Source: Mucilaginibacter sp. Bleaf8 (GTDB taxonomy: Bacteria > Bacteroidota > Bacteroidia > Sphingobacteriales > Sphingobacteriaceae). Taken from it: 64,000 bases of DNA. The position numbers and the translations under genes were made by a program. This document shows, piece by piece, positions 35,860-44,901 of this stretch. Each line of letters begins with the position of its first letter. Within the stretch, counting starts at the first letter, position 1. The notes below the pieces were generated by a model that searched no databases, had not been told where the DNA came from, and was given only the letters and a program-made list of their open reading frames with translations. Location: assembly GCF_018390515.1 (NCBI RefSeq), contig NZ_JAHBBK010000001.1, forward strand, positions 124,001 through 188,000, given 5' to 3'.

Positions 35860-35893
35860 AAAGCCCCGGTAGCTTCTGCTATCGGGGCTTTAC
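35860..35893. terminator. Bidirectional terminator between ClC and glnN
   Basis: A 14-bp stem (35860-35873 with 35878-35891; core AAGCCCCGGTAGC, one G:U) closes a TTCT loop, flanked by an A-run on the left and T-rich sequence on the right. Confidence 0.88.
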
Positions 35894-35908
35894 TTTTAAG
35901 CGGGATTT

Positions 35909-38080
35909 TTATTTCAAGAATAACAATTCTCTGAATTTAGGCAATGGCCAAAGCGCATCATCAACCAGCTGCTCCAGTTTATCTACATGGTAGCGAATAG
36001 GGTCGAAGAAGGTTTTAACCGTTTCATCATATGCAATGGCACGCTCACGAACGTCTTCAATAACGTTAGCTTTTTTACGTGCTTCAACCATTTGGTCGTT
36101 ATTGGATTTAATGAAATTAATATGCTCCGAAAGTTTGGTAATGATGGAAAGTTGTGCCTCATAACTGCTTTCAGGCAAGCCAATATCTTTTAAACCTTTT
36201 ACGTTTTCAACCAGTTTGCTTTGGTAGTTGATGGCCGTTGGGATGATTACGCTGTTTACCAGTTCGCCCATTACACGCGCCTCAATCTGCAGCTTTTTGT
36301 AAAATTCCTCTAACAAAATTTCATGACGGGCATGTGCTTCACGGCGGGTAAATACGCTGGTTGACTCAAATAACGCCTGTGTTTTTTCTGACACCAGCGC
36401 GTCCAATGCTTTCGGTGTGGTTTTAATATTGGTTAAGCCCCGTGCTTCGGCTTCCTGCTGCCATTCCTCACCATAGCCATTACCCTCAAAGCGCACAATT
36501 TTGGATTCTTTGATGTAACGTTTAATGATGGTTAACAGGGCAACGTCTTTCTTTTCGCCTTTTTTCAGCAGTTTATCTACATCCACTTTAAACTTGCGCA
36601 ACTGGTCGGCCACGATGGTGTTCAGCACAGTCATAGGATTAGCCGAGTTAGCCGATGAGCCGACTGCACGCAGCTCAAATTTATTACCGGTGAAAGCGAA
36701 AGGAGAGGTGCGGTTACGGTCGGTATTGTCCTTTAATATCTGAGGAATTTTAGGGATACCCTGCCATAATGAAGACTCTTCTTTGGCTTTGCGGCTGATG
36801 CGCGATGTCTCGATCTCGTCCAGAACTTCGGTTAACTGGCTACCCAGGAAAATGGAGATAATAGCTGGCGGAGCTTCATTAGCACCTAAGCGATGATCGT
36901 TATTTACTGATGCGATGGAGGCGCGCAGCAAGTCGGCATGTTCATAAACTGCTTTGATGGTATTTACAAAGAAAGTAAGGAACATGAGGTTGTTTTTCGG
37001 CGTTTTGCCTGGCGACAACAAGTTTTTACCGGTGTTGGTAATCATCGACCAGTTGTTGTGCTTACCAGAGCCGTTAACGCCGGCATATGGTTTTTCGTGC
37101 AGCAGCACTTTAAAGTTATGGCGCTTGGCAACACGGTCCATAACGTCCATCAGCAATTGGTTGTGGTCAATAGCCAGGTTAATCTCTTCATAAATAGGCG
37201 CGCATTCAAACTGTGAAGGCGCAACCTCATTATGGCGGGTTTTCAGCGGAATACCTAACTGCAGCGCTTCGGTTTCAAAATCCTGCATGAAAGCATATAC
37301 ACGGCTCGGAATAGAGCCAAAGTAATGATCTTCCAGCTGTTGGTTTTTGGCCGACATGTGACCAAACAGCGTACGGCCGGTTAAGTACATATCAGGACGC
37401 GCATTAAATAATGCCAAATCAACCAAAAAATATTCCTGCTCAATACCTAATGAAGCATATACCTTTTCAATGCTCTTGTCAAAGTACTGGCAAACATCAA
37501 CCGCCGCTTTATCCAGTGCGCTTAACGCCTTTAATAAAGGTACTTTATAATCAAGCGCTTCGCCGGTGTAGGATACAAACACGGTTGGGATACACAGCGT
37601 GCGGCCCATGATGAACGCCGGCGAAGACGGATCCCAGGCCGTATAACCGCGGGCTTCGAACGTGTTGCGAATACCGCCGTTCGGGAAGCTTGATGCATCT
37701 GGCTCTTGCTGGGCCAGTGCATCACCGGTAAATTTTTCTATCGAGCCATCAACCGTGGGTTCGAAGAAAGCATCGTGTTTTTCGGCGGTGGTACCGGTTA
37801 GCGGTTGAAACCAATGGGTGTAATGTGTTGCGCCTTTGCTTATAGCCCATGCTTTCATGGCTGATGCGATCTGCTCGGCAGTATCACGGCCAATCGGCTC
37901 ACCGTATTCAACAGAATTGATGATGCTATCGTAAGCTTCTTTAGAAATATACTCGCGCATTTTCTTTTTATCGAAAACATTTGCGCCAAAGTACTCGGAA
38001 ATTTTATTAGAAGGAAAGTTAACCTCTTGTATGGTACGGGTTGCTACCGTTTGCAATGCCTGAAATCGGATATTTGCCAT
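35909..38080 (-). CDS. glnN: Type III glutamine synthetase
   Basis: This enzyme makes glutamine from glutamate, ammonia and ATP. At 723 aa it is the large dodecameric GSIII form typical of Bacteroidota and some cyanobacteria, not GlnA type I (about 470 aa). Conserved parts include the N-terminal FGANVFDKKKMREY, the catalytic core with GIEQEYFLVD and KTRHNEVAPSQFE, the ATP-side VNGSGKHNNWS, and the NDHRLGANEAPPAI segment. No glutamate synthase or PII gene is adjacent. A -7 box TACTTTTG (minus strand, 38113-38120) lies 33 nt upstream of the ATG. Confidence 0.95.
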   Translation of the reverse strand: MANIRFQALQTVATRTIQEVNFPSNKISEYFGANVFDKKKMREYISKEAYDSIINSVEYGEPIGRDTAEQIASAMKAWAISKGATHYTHWFQPLTGTTAEKHDAFFEPTVDGSIEKFTGDALAQQEPDASSFPNGGIRNTFEARGYTAWDPSSPAFIMGRTLCIPTVFVSYTGEALDYKVPLLKALSALDKAAVDVCQYFDKSIEKVYASLGIEQEYFLVDLALFNARPDMYLTGRTLFGHMSAKNQQLEDHYFGSIPSRVYAFMQDFETEALQLGIPLKTRHNEVAPSQFECAPIYEEINLAIDHNQLLMDVMDRVAKRHNFKVLLHEKPYAGVNGSGKHNNWSMITNTGKNLLSPGKTPKNNLMFLTFFVNTIKAVYEHADLLRASIASVNNDHRLGANEAPPAIISIFLGSQLTEVLDEIETSRISRKAKEESSLWQGIPKIPQILKDNTDRNRTSPFAFTGNKFELRAVGSSANSANPMTVLNTIVADQLRKFKVDVDKLLKKGEKKDVALLTIIKRYIKESKIVRFEGNGYGEEWQQEAEARGLTNIKTTPKALDALVSEKTQALFESTSVFTRREAHARHEILLEEFYKKLQIEARVMGELVNSVIIPTAINYQSKLVENVKGLKDIGLPESSYEAQLSIITKLSEHINFIKSNNDQMVEARKKANVIEDVRERAIAYDETVKTFFDPIRYHVDKLEQLVDDALWPLPKFRELLFLK

Positions 38081-38291
38081 CTTTTTTTAGGTTGTTTAGT
38101 TAAGAAACGTAGCAAAAGTATGAATAACTTAACATTAAAAGGCTTCTTAACCATAATATAACATTGTAATGGCTGCAACTTAGTTGAAATTATAATAATT
38201 AAGTTTTGAAAAGTTTATCATCATTATAACATCGAAATGAATTAAATGAAAGTATAGCAAAAGTGTTACAAAATCACAAGCATGTTTAAAC

Positions 38292-38338
38292 TTCCAAATA
38301 AAATTTAGTCTAAATTGGAAAATGTAAAACTAAATTTT
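38292..38338 (+). promoter_or_regulatory. Nested inverted repeats just upstream of the tonB-like gene
   Basis: AAAATTTAGT (38300-38309) and ACTAAATTTT (38329-38338) form a 10-bp inverted repeat. TTCCAA (38292-38297) and TTGGAA (38315-38320) form an interleaved 6-bp pair. The right arm ends 7 nt before the ATG, so this could be an operator or a 5' mRNA structure. The interleaving means that both pairs cannot form as simple hairpins at once. Confidence 0.35.
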
Positions 38339-38345
38339 TATCAGC

Positions 38346-39197
38346 ATGCTTACCTCAAAATTCGATTTGTACAAGCGCGAGTGGCTCGACCTTGTATTTG
38401 CAGACCGCAACAAAGCCTATGGCGCTTATGATTTACGCGTTCACCATGGGGACTATGTTTTAAAAGCTCTGGCTATTGCTATGTTAGGGTTTACTACCAC
38501 GTTTGTAACAATTAGTTTATTGGATAAGCCTAATGTGGTGCAGGAAAAACCACCAGTACAGGTCATCCCTGATATACCTATTCCGAAAATTAAACCTGAA
38601 GTTGAGAAACCGAAAGACCCTGTATTGAGTCATCCTAAGCAACCTGCAATTAGCAAGCCGGCTGCAACTTCATCAGCACCAAAGGTGGCTACCACCAGAT
38701 TTGTACCACCTGTAGTTACGAACAGCCCGGCTGCCGTTGATCCGCCAACAATCAGTGATTTACAACATACTGCAATTGGTCCTGAAACAATTAAAGGCGA
38801 TGGTAAAGTACAGCAGAATGTTGACAGCGGCGCACCTACTAATACGGGTCCAGGTAACGGAGTGGGCGAAGCAGAGAGCAACGCACCTTATTCACCAAAT
38901 GGAATCGATGTATTACCTGAGCCGCTTGGTGGCAGCGGTGCATGGAGCAAGTTTCTGCAAAAAAACCTGCGCTACCCTTCAACAGAAAACCAGGGCCGTG
39001 TTACAATCAGCTTTGTAGTAGAAAAAGACGGTCATCTAACTGATATCACTGTGCTTAAAGGCATATCACCAGAACTGGATAATGAGGCATTGCGCGTGTT
39101 AAAATTATCACCCGCCTGGAAGCCGGGCATGCAAAATGGCCGTCCGGTGCGTGTTAAATTTACCGTACCTATTGTGTTTCAATTAAGCGAACAATAA
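38346..39197 (+). CDS. TonB-like energy transducer
   Basis: The 283-aa product has the TonB layout. A cytoplasmic N-terminus (about 1-38, with the Bacteroidota motif REWLDLVFADRNKAYGAYDLR) precedes one membrane helix near 39-57. A Pro/Lys-rich periplasmic spacer (about 65-110) and the TonB C-terminal domain from about 200 (WSKFLQKNLRYP through VKFTVPIVFQL) follow. It should couple the inner-membrane proton gradient (via ExbB/ExbD, not in this window) to outer-membrane receptors such as the two in this window. The match to FADRNKAYGAYDLR is good evidence for the energy-transducer subfamily of this phylum. Confidence 0.92.
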   Translation: MLTSKFDLYKREWLDLVFADRNKAYGAYDLRVHHGDYVLKALAIAMLGFTTTFVTISLLDKPNVVQEKPPVQVIPDIPIPKIKPEVEKPKDPVLSHPKQPAISKPAATSSAPKVATTRFVPPVVTNSPAAVDPPTISDLQHTAIGPETIKGDGKVQQNVDSGAPTNTGPGNGVGEAESNAPYSPNGIDVLPEPLGGSGAWSKFLQKNLRYPSTENQGRVTISFVVEKDGHLTDITVLKGISPELDNEALRVLKLSPAWKPGMQNGRPVRVKFTVPIVFQLSEQ

Positions 39198-39218
39198 GTA
39201 TACCTTATATATAAGAGT

Positions 39219-39248
39219 AAACAAGCGCCTCAAAAGGGCGCTTGTTTT
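39219..39248 (+). terminator. Terminator after the tonB-like gene
   Basis: AACAAGCGCC (39220-39229) pairs with GGCGCTTGTT (39237-39246), extended by an outer A:T pair, followed by TTTTGTTTG. Confidence 0.85.
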
Positions 39249-39333
39249 GTTTGCAACCATGTGGTTTTGGTACTACTGCAAACATCTTTAACGCAAAACG
39301 CAATATTTATCTGCGCGTTTCAACGCATTTTTC

Positions 39334-39341
39334 TAATTTTG
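39334..39341 (+). promoter_or_regulatory. purL -7 promoter box
   Basis: TAATTTTG, an exact TAnnTTTG match, 27 nt before the purL start. A -33 TTTG is not evident. Confidence 0.45.
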
Positions 39342-39368
39342 GGCATTCATCCATAAAAACACAATACA

Positions 39369-41594
39369 TTGGAGCAACACGAATTAACCACCGTTGAAAC
39401 GGCCAAAGATTTAGGCTTACTGTCTGATGAATTTGAACGTATCAAAGAAATACTGGGTCGTACCCCCAACTTTACCGAGCTTTCTATATTTTCCGTAATG
39501 TGGAGCGAACACTGCTCTTACAAAAACTCTATCAAATGGTTAAAAACTTTACCCCGCGACGGCTCTCGTATGCTGGCCAAAGCAGGTGAGGAAAATGCCG
39601 GTTTGGTTGATCTGGGCGACGGCATTGGCTGTGCTTTCAAAATCGAATCACATAACCACCCATCAGCGCTGGAGCCTTACCAAGGTGCTGCTACAGGTGT
39701 TGGCGGTATTAACCGTGATATTTTTACTATGGGCGCGCGCCCTATTGCGCAGTTAAATTCTTTGCGTTTCGGCGACCTGAATAATGACCGTACCAAATGG
39801 TTGATTAAAGGTGTGGTAAAAGGTATTGGCGATTATGGTAACGCCTTTGGTATACCAACCGTTGGCGGTGAGCTGTTTTTTGATGAGTGCTATAATGTAA
39901 ACCCGCTGGTAAATGCCATGTCGGCCGGTATTGTTAAGGCTGGCGAAACGGTTTCGGCTACGTCATATGGTGTAGGTAACCCGGTTTATATCGTGGGTTC
40001 AGCCACCGGTAAGGACGGTATCCATGGTGCGGCATTTGCTTCTAAAGATATTACTGAAGATTCAGTAAATGATTTACCTGCTGTGCAAGTAGGCGATCCG
40101 TTCCAGGAAAAACTGTTACTGGAAGCTACACTTGAGGTTATTAAAACCGGTGCCGTAATAGGTATGCAGGATATGGGTGCAGCCGGTATTATCTGCTCCA
40201 ATTCCGAAATGTCGGCCAAAGGTGAGCATGGTATGCGTATTGACCTGGATAAGGTACCAACCCGCCAGGCAAATATGAAACCATTTGAAATCCTGCTTTC
40301 AGAATCACAGGAGCGTATGCTCATCGTGATTGAAAAAGGCCGTGAGGCTGATGTGGAAGCGGTGTTCGAAAAATGGGATTTGAACTGCGTACAGATAGGT
40401 GAGGTAACAGACACCAAGCGCCTGCATTACTATATGGATGGCGAACTGGTAGCTGATGTACCTGCCGAAGACCTGGTATTGGGTGGCGGCGCGCCGGTTT
40501 ATGAGCGCGAATACCGTGAGCCTGCTTATTATCAGGAATACCAAAAATTCAACATCAACGATGTGCCGGTTCCGGAAAACCTGAAAGATGTTGCAGAGCA
40601 CTTGATTTCACATCCTAACATTGCATCAAAACGCTGGGTAACCGACCAATATGATTCGATGGTTGGCACTGGTACCATGACCACCAACCGTCCGTGCGAT
40701 GCAGCCGTGGTTGCCGTAAAAGGCACCGACAAAGCCATTGTTTTAACGGTTGATTGTAACTCACGTTATGTAAATGCAGATCCACAAAAAGGTACGGCTA
40801 TTGCTGTTGCCGAGGCTGCACGTAATATTACCTGCGCCGGTGGCGAGCCGGTGGCAATCACCAACTGCTTAAACTTTGGTAACCCTTACGTGCCAGAGGT
40901 ATTCTGGCAGTTTGTAGGCGCTATAAAAGGTATGGGCGAAGCCTGCCGCAAGTTTGATACACCGGTTACCGGTGGTAATGTGAGCTTCTATAACCAGTCA
41001 TCAGATGAAGGTCCTGTGTTCCCCACACCAACCATTGGTATGTTAGGTGTGATGGATAACATAGATAATATGATGACTGCCGACTTTAAGCAGCCCGGCG
41101 ATTTTATTTACCTGATCGGCGAATCGCAAAATGATATCGCATCATCACAATACCTGGCATCATACCACAAAATACAAGCATCACCTGCGCCGTATTTTGA
41201 TCTGGAAAAGGAATACGCTATGCAACAGGTTGTGAAAGAGCTAATCAAGCATAAAGCTATCCAGTCTGCACATGATGTTGCTGATGGTGGTTTGTACATC
41301 GCCATGTTAGAAGCAGCTATGCCATTAGGCTTGGGCTTTGATATTGCTACCGACAGCGACATCCGCAAAGATGCCTTCCTATTTGGTGAGGCTCAGGGCA
41401 GGGTAGTGGTAAGCGTTGCGCCGGAAGAGCAAGACCGCTTTGTGGAAATGATGGCTACCAGCGGCGATGTGGATTACACTTTGCTGGGTACCGTAACCAA
41501 CGGCTTTTTAAATGTAGATGAAGAGCTTTACGGCCACATCACCGATATTAAATTAGTTTACGACAACGTATTACACGTTACCTTAGGCGAATAA
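39369..41594 (+). CDS. purL: Phosphoribosylformylglycinamidine synthase subunit PurL
   Basis: PurL is the ATP-dependent synthetase subunit that converts FGAR to FGAM with ammonia supplied by PurQ. The 741-aa product is the small (PurQ/PurS-dependent) form. It begins with the family N-terminus [16 protein letters not shown] and contains [11 protein letters not shown] near residues 44-54, [20 protein letters not shown] and the repeat AIR-synthase-like domains. The start codon is TTG; no ATG or GTG lies in frame upstream before the promoter box. VOC and trmN6 genes follow within 5 and 2 bp, so they are cotranscribed. purQ and purS are not in the window. Confidence 0.96.
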   Translation: MEQHELTTVETAKDLGLLSDEFERIKEILGRTPNFTELSIFSVMWSEHCSYKNSIKWLKTLPRDGSRMLAKAGEENAGLVDLGDGIGCAFKIESHNHPSALEPYQGAATGVGGINRDIFTMGARPIAQLNSLRFGDLNNDRTKWLIKGVVKGIGDYGNAFGIPTVGGELFFDECYNVNPLVNAMSAGIVKAGETVSATSYGVGNPVYIVGSATGKDGIHGAAFASKDITEDSVNDLPAVQVGDPFQEKLLLEATLEVIKTGAVIGMQDMGAAGIICSNSEMSAKGEHGMRIDLDKVPTRQANMKPFEILLSESQERMLIVIEKGREADVEAVFEKWDLNCVQIGEVTDTKRLHYYMDGELVADVPAEDLVLGGGAPVYEREYREPAYYQEYQKFNINDVPVPENLKDVAEHLISHPNIASKRWVTDQYDSMVGTGTMTTNRPCDAAVVAVKGTDKAIVLTVDCNSRYVNADPQKGTAIAVAEAARNITCAGGEPVAITNCLNFGNPYVPEVFWQFVGAIKGMGEACRKFDTPVTGGNVSFYNQSSDEGPVFPTPTIGMLGVMDNIDNMMTADFKQPGDFIYLIGESQNDIASSQYLASYHKIQASPAPYFDLEKEYAMQQVVKELIKHKAIQSAHDVADGGLYIAMLEAAMPLGLGFDIATDSDIRKDAFLFGEAQGRVVVSVAPEEQDRFVEMMATSGDVDYTLLGTVTNGFLNVDEELYGHITDIKLVYDNVLHVTLGE

Positions 41595-41599
41595 CTAAG

Positions 41600-41989
41600 A
41601 TGCTAAAGCTTAACCGGATACACCACGTTGCCATTATTTGCTCAGACTATCAGAAGTCGAAGCATTTTTATACCCAGGTGCTGGGTTTAAAAGTAGTGCA
41701 GGAAGTATACCGGGCCGAGCGCCAATCATACAAGCTTGATCTGGAAGTGGACAACCACTACCAGATCGAGCTTTTCTCTTTCCCCAACCCACCTTCAAGA
41801 CCATCGCGCCCGGAGGCAGCAGGCTTACGCCATTTAGCTTTTGAGGTTGATGATGTAGCCGAAGCGGCTGCCTACTTGCAAAGCCAGGGGGTGCAAACTG
41901 AAGATATACGCATTGATGAACTTACCGGCAAGCAGTTTACCTTTTTTGCCGATCCAGACGGTTTACCGCTGGAGTTTTATCAGGTGTAA
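41600..41989 (+). CDS. VOC-family (glyoxalase-like, YaeR/GloA2 type) protein
   Basis: The 129-aa product has the paired beta-alpha-beta-beta-beta modules of the vicinal oxygen chelate fold. The first module holds HHVAIICSDYQKSKHFY with the metal His near residue 6-7. The second begins at LRHLAFEVDDV, and the C-terminal metal Glu lies in DPDGLPLEFYQ. YaeR-like members are small and of uncertain reaction. It lies 5 bp after purL and 2 bp before trmN6, so expression is tied to theirs, although no shared function is evident. Confidence 0.85.
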   Translation: MLKLNRIHHVAIICSDYQKSKHFYTQVLGLKVVQEVYRAERQSYKLDLEVDNHYQIELFSFPNPPSRPSRPEAAGLRHLAFEVDDVAEAAAYLQSQGVQTEDIRIDELTGKQFTFFADPDGLPLEFYQV

Positions 41990-41991
41990 AC

Positions 41992-42705
41992 ATGTCGGGC
42001 GTTTTTCGTTTCAAGCAGTTTGCGATTAATCAGCAGGGCTGTGCCATGAAAATCAATACCGATGGCGTGCTTTTAGGTGCACTTGCTCAAGCAAATTCAA
42101 ATGCTCGCATACTCGATATTGGTACCGGTACAGGTGTTATTGCCTTGATGCTGGCGCAACGATTTACAGATGCGTATATAGATGCAGTTGAACTGGATGA
42201 AACGGCAGCTATAACCGCCAGGCAAAATTTTGTGCAGTCGCCATTCGCAGACCGGCTGCAATTATATGCAGAAAGTTTTCAAAGCTATTTTGAAGGTAAT
42301 GCTGAAAAAAAGTATGATGTCATCATATCTAATCCACCATTTTACATCCAGTCACTACATTCGCCCACGGCAAACAAAACGCTGGCCAAGCATGCTGATT
42401 TAAGTTTTTTTAATGACCTGATTTGTGCTTCAGTAAAGCACCTGCATATTGCAGGTAAGCTATGGCTTATACTGCCTGTAACCACAGCCCAGGCAGTTAA
42501 ACAGATAGCAACCGGGCAGAAGTTGTTTCTCCAACAAATAATTACCATACATTCGTATCCCGGCAGCGATGCGCATCGCGAACTGTTAGCATTTGGCCTT
42601 CAGCAAACAGAACCAACCAGCCAACGTTTTATTATCTATAATGAGCCCAAAAAGTATAGCCAGCAGTACGAGCAAACATTGAAAGACTTTTTTACCATCT
42701 TTTGA
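41992..42705 (+). CDS. tRNA1(Val) (adenine(37)-N6)-methyltransferase family protein
   Basis: The 237-aa product is a class I SAM-dependent methyltransferase. It shows the N-terminal FRFKQFAINQQGCAMKINTDGVLLGA typical of YfiC/TrmN6, motif I ILDIGTGTGVIALML and the catalytic NPPF in VIISNPPFY, which is specific to N6-adenine or N5-glutamine methylation. E. coli YfiC methylates A37 of tRNA1-Val. The match supports the same family; the exact tRNA target is inferred. It is the third gene of the purL transcript. Confidence 0.88.
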   Translation: MSGVFRFKQFAINQQGCAMKINTDGVLLGALAQANSNARILDIGTGTGVIALMLAQRFTDAYIDAVELDETAAITARQNFVQSPFADRLQLYAESFQSYFEGNAEKKYDVIISNPPFYIQSLHSPTANKTLAKHADLSFFNDLICASVKHLHIAGKLWLILPVTTAQAVKQIATGQKLFLQQIITIHSYPGSDAHRELLAFGLQQTEPTSQRFIIYNEPKKYSQQYEQTLKDFFTIF

Positions 42706-42768
42706 TGTGTCGCTTTGTTAAGCTCTTAGCTCTTTAAGGTTCAGCTATTATTAAAATACAATTTTACT

Positions 42769-43257
42769 ATGACCCGCATAGGTTTGATATCTGATACGCA
42801 CAGTTACCTGGACGAAGCCGTTTTTGAATACTTTAAAGAGTGCGATGAGATATGGCACGCGGGAGACTTCGGCACGCTTGAACTGGCCGATAAGCTTGCT
42901 GCTTTTAAGCCGTTAAAGGGCGTTTACGGAAATATTGATGATAAGGACTTGCGTGCGGTATACCCTGAGAATTTACGCTTCAAATGCGAGAATGTGGATG
43001 TTTGGATGACACACATTGGCGGCTACCCGGATAGGTACAGCCAGGCGGTAAAAAAAACAATTTATACCGATCCGCCAAATCTGTTCATCAGCGGACACTC
43101 GCACATCTTAAAAGTGCTGTTTGATAAGAAAATCAACTGCCTGCATTTAAATCCCGGAGCAGCGGGTAAACAGGGTTGGCATAAAGTGAAAACCCTCATG
43201 CGATTTTCAATTACAGGCAGCCGTATTCATGACCTGGAAGTAATTGAGCTGAAGTAG
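42769..43257 (+). CDS. YfcE/MJ0936-family metallophosphoesterase
   Basis: The 162-aa product is a small calcineurin-like phosphodiesterase with the complete metal set: SDTHSYLDEAV (Asp9, His11), WHAGDFG, GNIDD, THIGGYPDRY and SGHSHI. Members hydrolyse phosphodiesters such as cyclic nucleotides or act on unknown small molecules. Length is typical. It converges on rnhA with only 17 bp between and no hairpin there. Confidence 0.88.
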   Translation: MTRIGLISDTHSYLDEAVFEYFKECDEIWHAGDFGTLELADKLAAFKPLKGVYGNIDDKDLRAVYPENLRFKCENVDVWMTHIGGYPDRYSQAVKKTIYTDPPNLFISGHSHILKVLFDKKINCLHLNPGAAGKQGWHKVKTLMRFSITGSRIHDLEVIELK

Positions 43258-43274
43258 GCTGTGTTGCTTCGCTG

Positions 43275-43745
43275 CTACATCAGGTTCTGCTTTTGATGCT
43301 CTAATTCAAAAACAGAATCAATTAATAACTCTTTTTGCTGTGATGCAGCCACAGCCAGCCGGTCGCATCGCTCATTTTCGGGATGACCGGCATGGCCTTT
43401 TACCCATACGAAACGAACGTTGTGCAGCTTGCTTACCTGCAAATAGCGCAGCCATAAATCTTTATTTTTTTTGCCAGCAAAGCCCTTTTGCAACCAGCCA
43501 TGTACCCAGCGCTTCTCAATCGCATCCACTACGTACTTTGAATCGGAATAGACTGTTACCTGCTGATTAGGGCTTTTGAGCGCTTCCAGTCCCTTAATTA
43601 CGGCCAGTAGCTCCATGCGGTTATTAGTCGTCTTTCTGAAACCCTCTGCCAGCTCTTTATAATGTTTGCCAGCCCTTAGCACAACGCCATATCCACCCGG
43701 ACCAGGATTGCCGCTGGAAGCTCCGTCTGTAAAAATCTCGATCAT
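43275..43745 (-). CDS. rnhA: Ribonuclease HI
   Basis: RNase HI removes RNA from RNA:DNA hybrids such as Okazaki primers and R-loops. With the ATG at 43745 the protein is 156 aa and begins MIEIFTDGASSGNPGPGG, with the first catalytic Asp at residue 7. Further acidic residues are Glu in NNRMELLAVIKGLEAL and Asp in VYSDSKYVVDAI, and the C-terminal Asp lies in ENERCDRLA. The in-frame ATG at 43769 adds eight residues unlike the family. Length matches the bacterial enzyme without an HBD domain. Confidence 0.95.
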   Translation of the reverse strand: MIEIFTDGASSGNPGPGGYGVVLRAGKHYKELAEGFRKTTNNRMELLAVIKGLEALKSPNQQVTVYSDSKYVVDAIEKRWVHGWLQKGFAGKKNKDLWLRYLQVSKLHNVRFVWVKGHAGHPENERCDRLAVAASQQKELLIDSVFELEHQKQNLM

Positions 43746-43812
43746 AAAATTCTGCACAATATTAGGCATTTAGCAGGGTGCAGGCAGAATTTTATATTTT
43801 TTTAAAAAAGTA

Positions 43813-43843
43813 TTTGCAAACAAGGAACATATTTCTACCTTTG
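43813..43843 (+). promoter_or_regulatory. tRNA-His promoter
   Basis: TTTG (43813-43816), 19-nt spacer and TACCTTTG (43836-43843). This is a perfect match to the Bacteroidota TTTG-N19-TAnnTTTG promoter, placed about 12 nt before the tRNA 5' end. It serves as an internal standard for the other promoters called here. Confidence 0.8.
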
Positions 43844-43859
43844 CAATCTCCAAAACGCG

Positions 43860-43933
43860 GTAGATGTAGCTCAGTTGGTTAGAGCACTAGATTGTGGTTC
43901 TAGGGGTCGTGGGTTCGAGCCCCATCATTTACC
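43860..43933 (+). tRNA. tRNA-His (anticodon GTG)
   Basis: The cloverleaf is complete: acceptor GTAGATG/CATTTAC (one G:U), D-arm from TAGCTCAGTTGGTTAGAGCA, anticodon stem CTAGA/TCTAG with loop TTGTGGT (anticodon GTG) and T-arm GTGGG-TTCGAGC-CCCAT. The base before the acceptor (43859) is G and the discriminator (43933) is C, giving the extra G-1:C73 pair specific to histidine tRNAs. CCA is not fully encoded. It stands alone with its own promoter and terminator. Confidence 0.95.
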
Positions 43934-43934
43934 C

Positions 43935-43966
43935 AAAAGCCTCTCATTATTATGAGAGGCTTTTTT
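43935..43966 (+). terminator. tRNA-His terminator
   Basis: A 13-bp stem (43935-43947 with 43952-43964; core AAGCCTCTCAT/ATGAGAGGCTT) with loop TATT, followed by T's to 43966. Confidence 0.92.
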
Positions 43967-44262
43967 GTTTAATATTGATATTGGGATTATCATGACTCTT
44001 TACAATAAAACCTTTATATCTTATTATATCAAAACGTTTGTTTGCACACATGCAACAACGGGCAATCACAAGCCAATGAATCTAAAGGTTATCATTCAAC
44101 GTAATTTATCTCCTGTTAATCACAATAAAGTATTTTGAATACAAGATAGTTGATAGAATGCCTGTGAAGCTTTTTGAAATTGTAACTTTAAAAGCTGCAA
44201 GTACGAAAATTGTAACATGATATCCGCTTCTTACGAAATACTATGAGATACAGCGAATAAAG

Positions 44263-44823
44263 ATGGAGCATCTTAAAACATTAATCAGCAAACAAGTGGT
44301 CATCAGTGAAAGTGACTTACAAACTGTCATCTCTAAATTTCGCATAAAAGAGCTGAAGAAAGGCCAACTGCTTCTCAAGCGCGCGCAAATTGCAGGCCAG
44401 TACTATTACATCAACAGCGGGGCACTGCGCTTCTATTACGGTGACGAGCCGCAGCTGACGGCGTGGGTGGTGCTGCCGGGCGAGTTTTTTGCGGAGATTT
44501 CCAGTTTAAATCCGCAGCAGCCAACTCGCTTTAACGTGGAAGCGGTTGAAGCCACTGAGCTGTTTTGCATCGATAAAGCCGACATGGAACTGCTTTACCA
44601 GCAACTACCTGCCTGGCAGGAATTTGGCCGCAAGACATGGGAAGCCATGGCGATACGGATGATCGACGAAATTATCCGTTTCCAGACCTTAAGTGCCGAG
44701 GAACGCTACCTCGAATTTTTGCGAAAGCCGGGCTTCATGCAGCATGTTACCGTCAAGCAACTGGCCTCTTACCTGGGTATAACACCTAACGCGCTGAGCC
44801 GTATCCGCAAAAATCTGCGATAG
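44263..44823 (+). CDS. Crp/Fnr-family transcriptional regulator
   Basis: The 186-aa product has a cyclic-nucleotide-binding-like beta-roll (about 15-110, with GQLLLKRAQIAGQYYYINSGALRFYY cut into typical strands) and a C-terminal winged helix. The recognition segment is KQLASYLGITPNALSRIRKNL. No cysteines for an Fe-S cluster are present, so it is not an oxygen sensor of the Fnr type. It lies 78 bp upstream of the NmrA-like gene on the same strand. A palindrome in that gap could be its or another regulator's operator. The effector is unknown. Confidence 0.88.
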   Translation: MEHLKTLISKQVVISESDLQTVISKFRIKELKKGQLLLKRAQIAGQYYYINSGALRFYYGDEPQLTAWVVLPGEFFAEISSLNPQQPTRFNVEAVEATELFCIDKADMELLYQQLPAWQEFGRKTWEAMAIRMIDEIIRFQTLSAEERYLEFLRKPGFMQHVTVKQLASYLGITPNALSRIRKNLR

Positions 44824-44831
44824 TTTAAATT

Positions 44832-44847
44832 ACTACCAAATGGTAGT
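44832..44847 (+). promoter_or_regulatory. Operator-like palindrome upstream of the NmrA operon
   Basis: ACTACCA-AA-TGGTAGT is a perfect 7+7 inverted repeat with a 2-nt centre, 22 bp upstream of the -7 box TATTTTTG (44869-44876). It overlaps or adjoins the expected -33 region. HxlR- and TetR-type regulators bind palindromes of this size; which protein acts here is unknown. Confidence 0.5.
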
Positions 44848-44868
44848 TTTTGGCGTTTTCATAGTGGG

Positions 44869-44876
44869 TATTTTTG
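44869..44876 (+). promoter_or_regulatory. -7 promoter box of the NmrA operon
   Basis: TATTTTTG, an exact TAnnTTTG match, 25 nt before the ATG. A TTTG at 44849-44852 is the nearest -33 candidate, with a short 16-nt spacer. Confidence 0.45.
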
Positions 44877-44901
44877 TTGCATCAATACAAAAATATCTAC
44901 T

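Noticed and set aside
39986..40417. 143-aa minus-strand open frame inside purL
   Set aside because: It lies wholly inside a clear purL gene; its composition (many Ser/Ile runs) is that of an antisense shadow.
43860..43933. tRNA-His 3' end as a phage attachment site
   Set aside because: No second copy of the tRNA 3' end and no integrase were found in the window.
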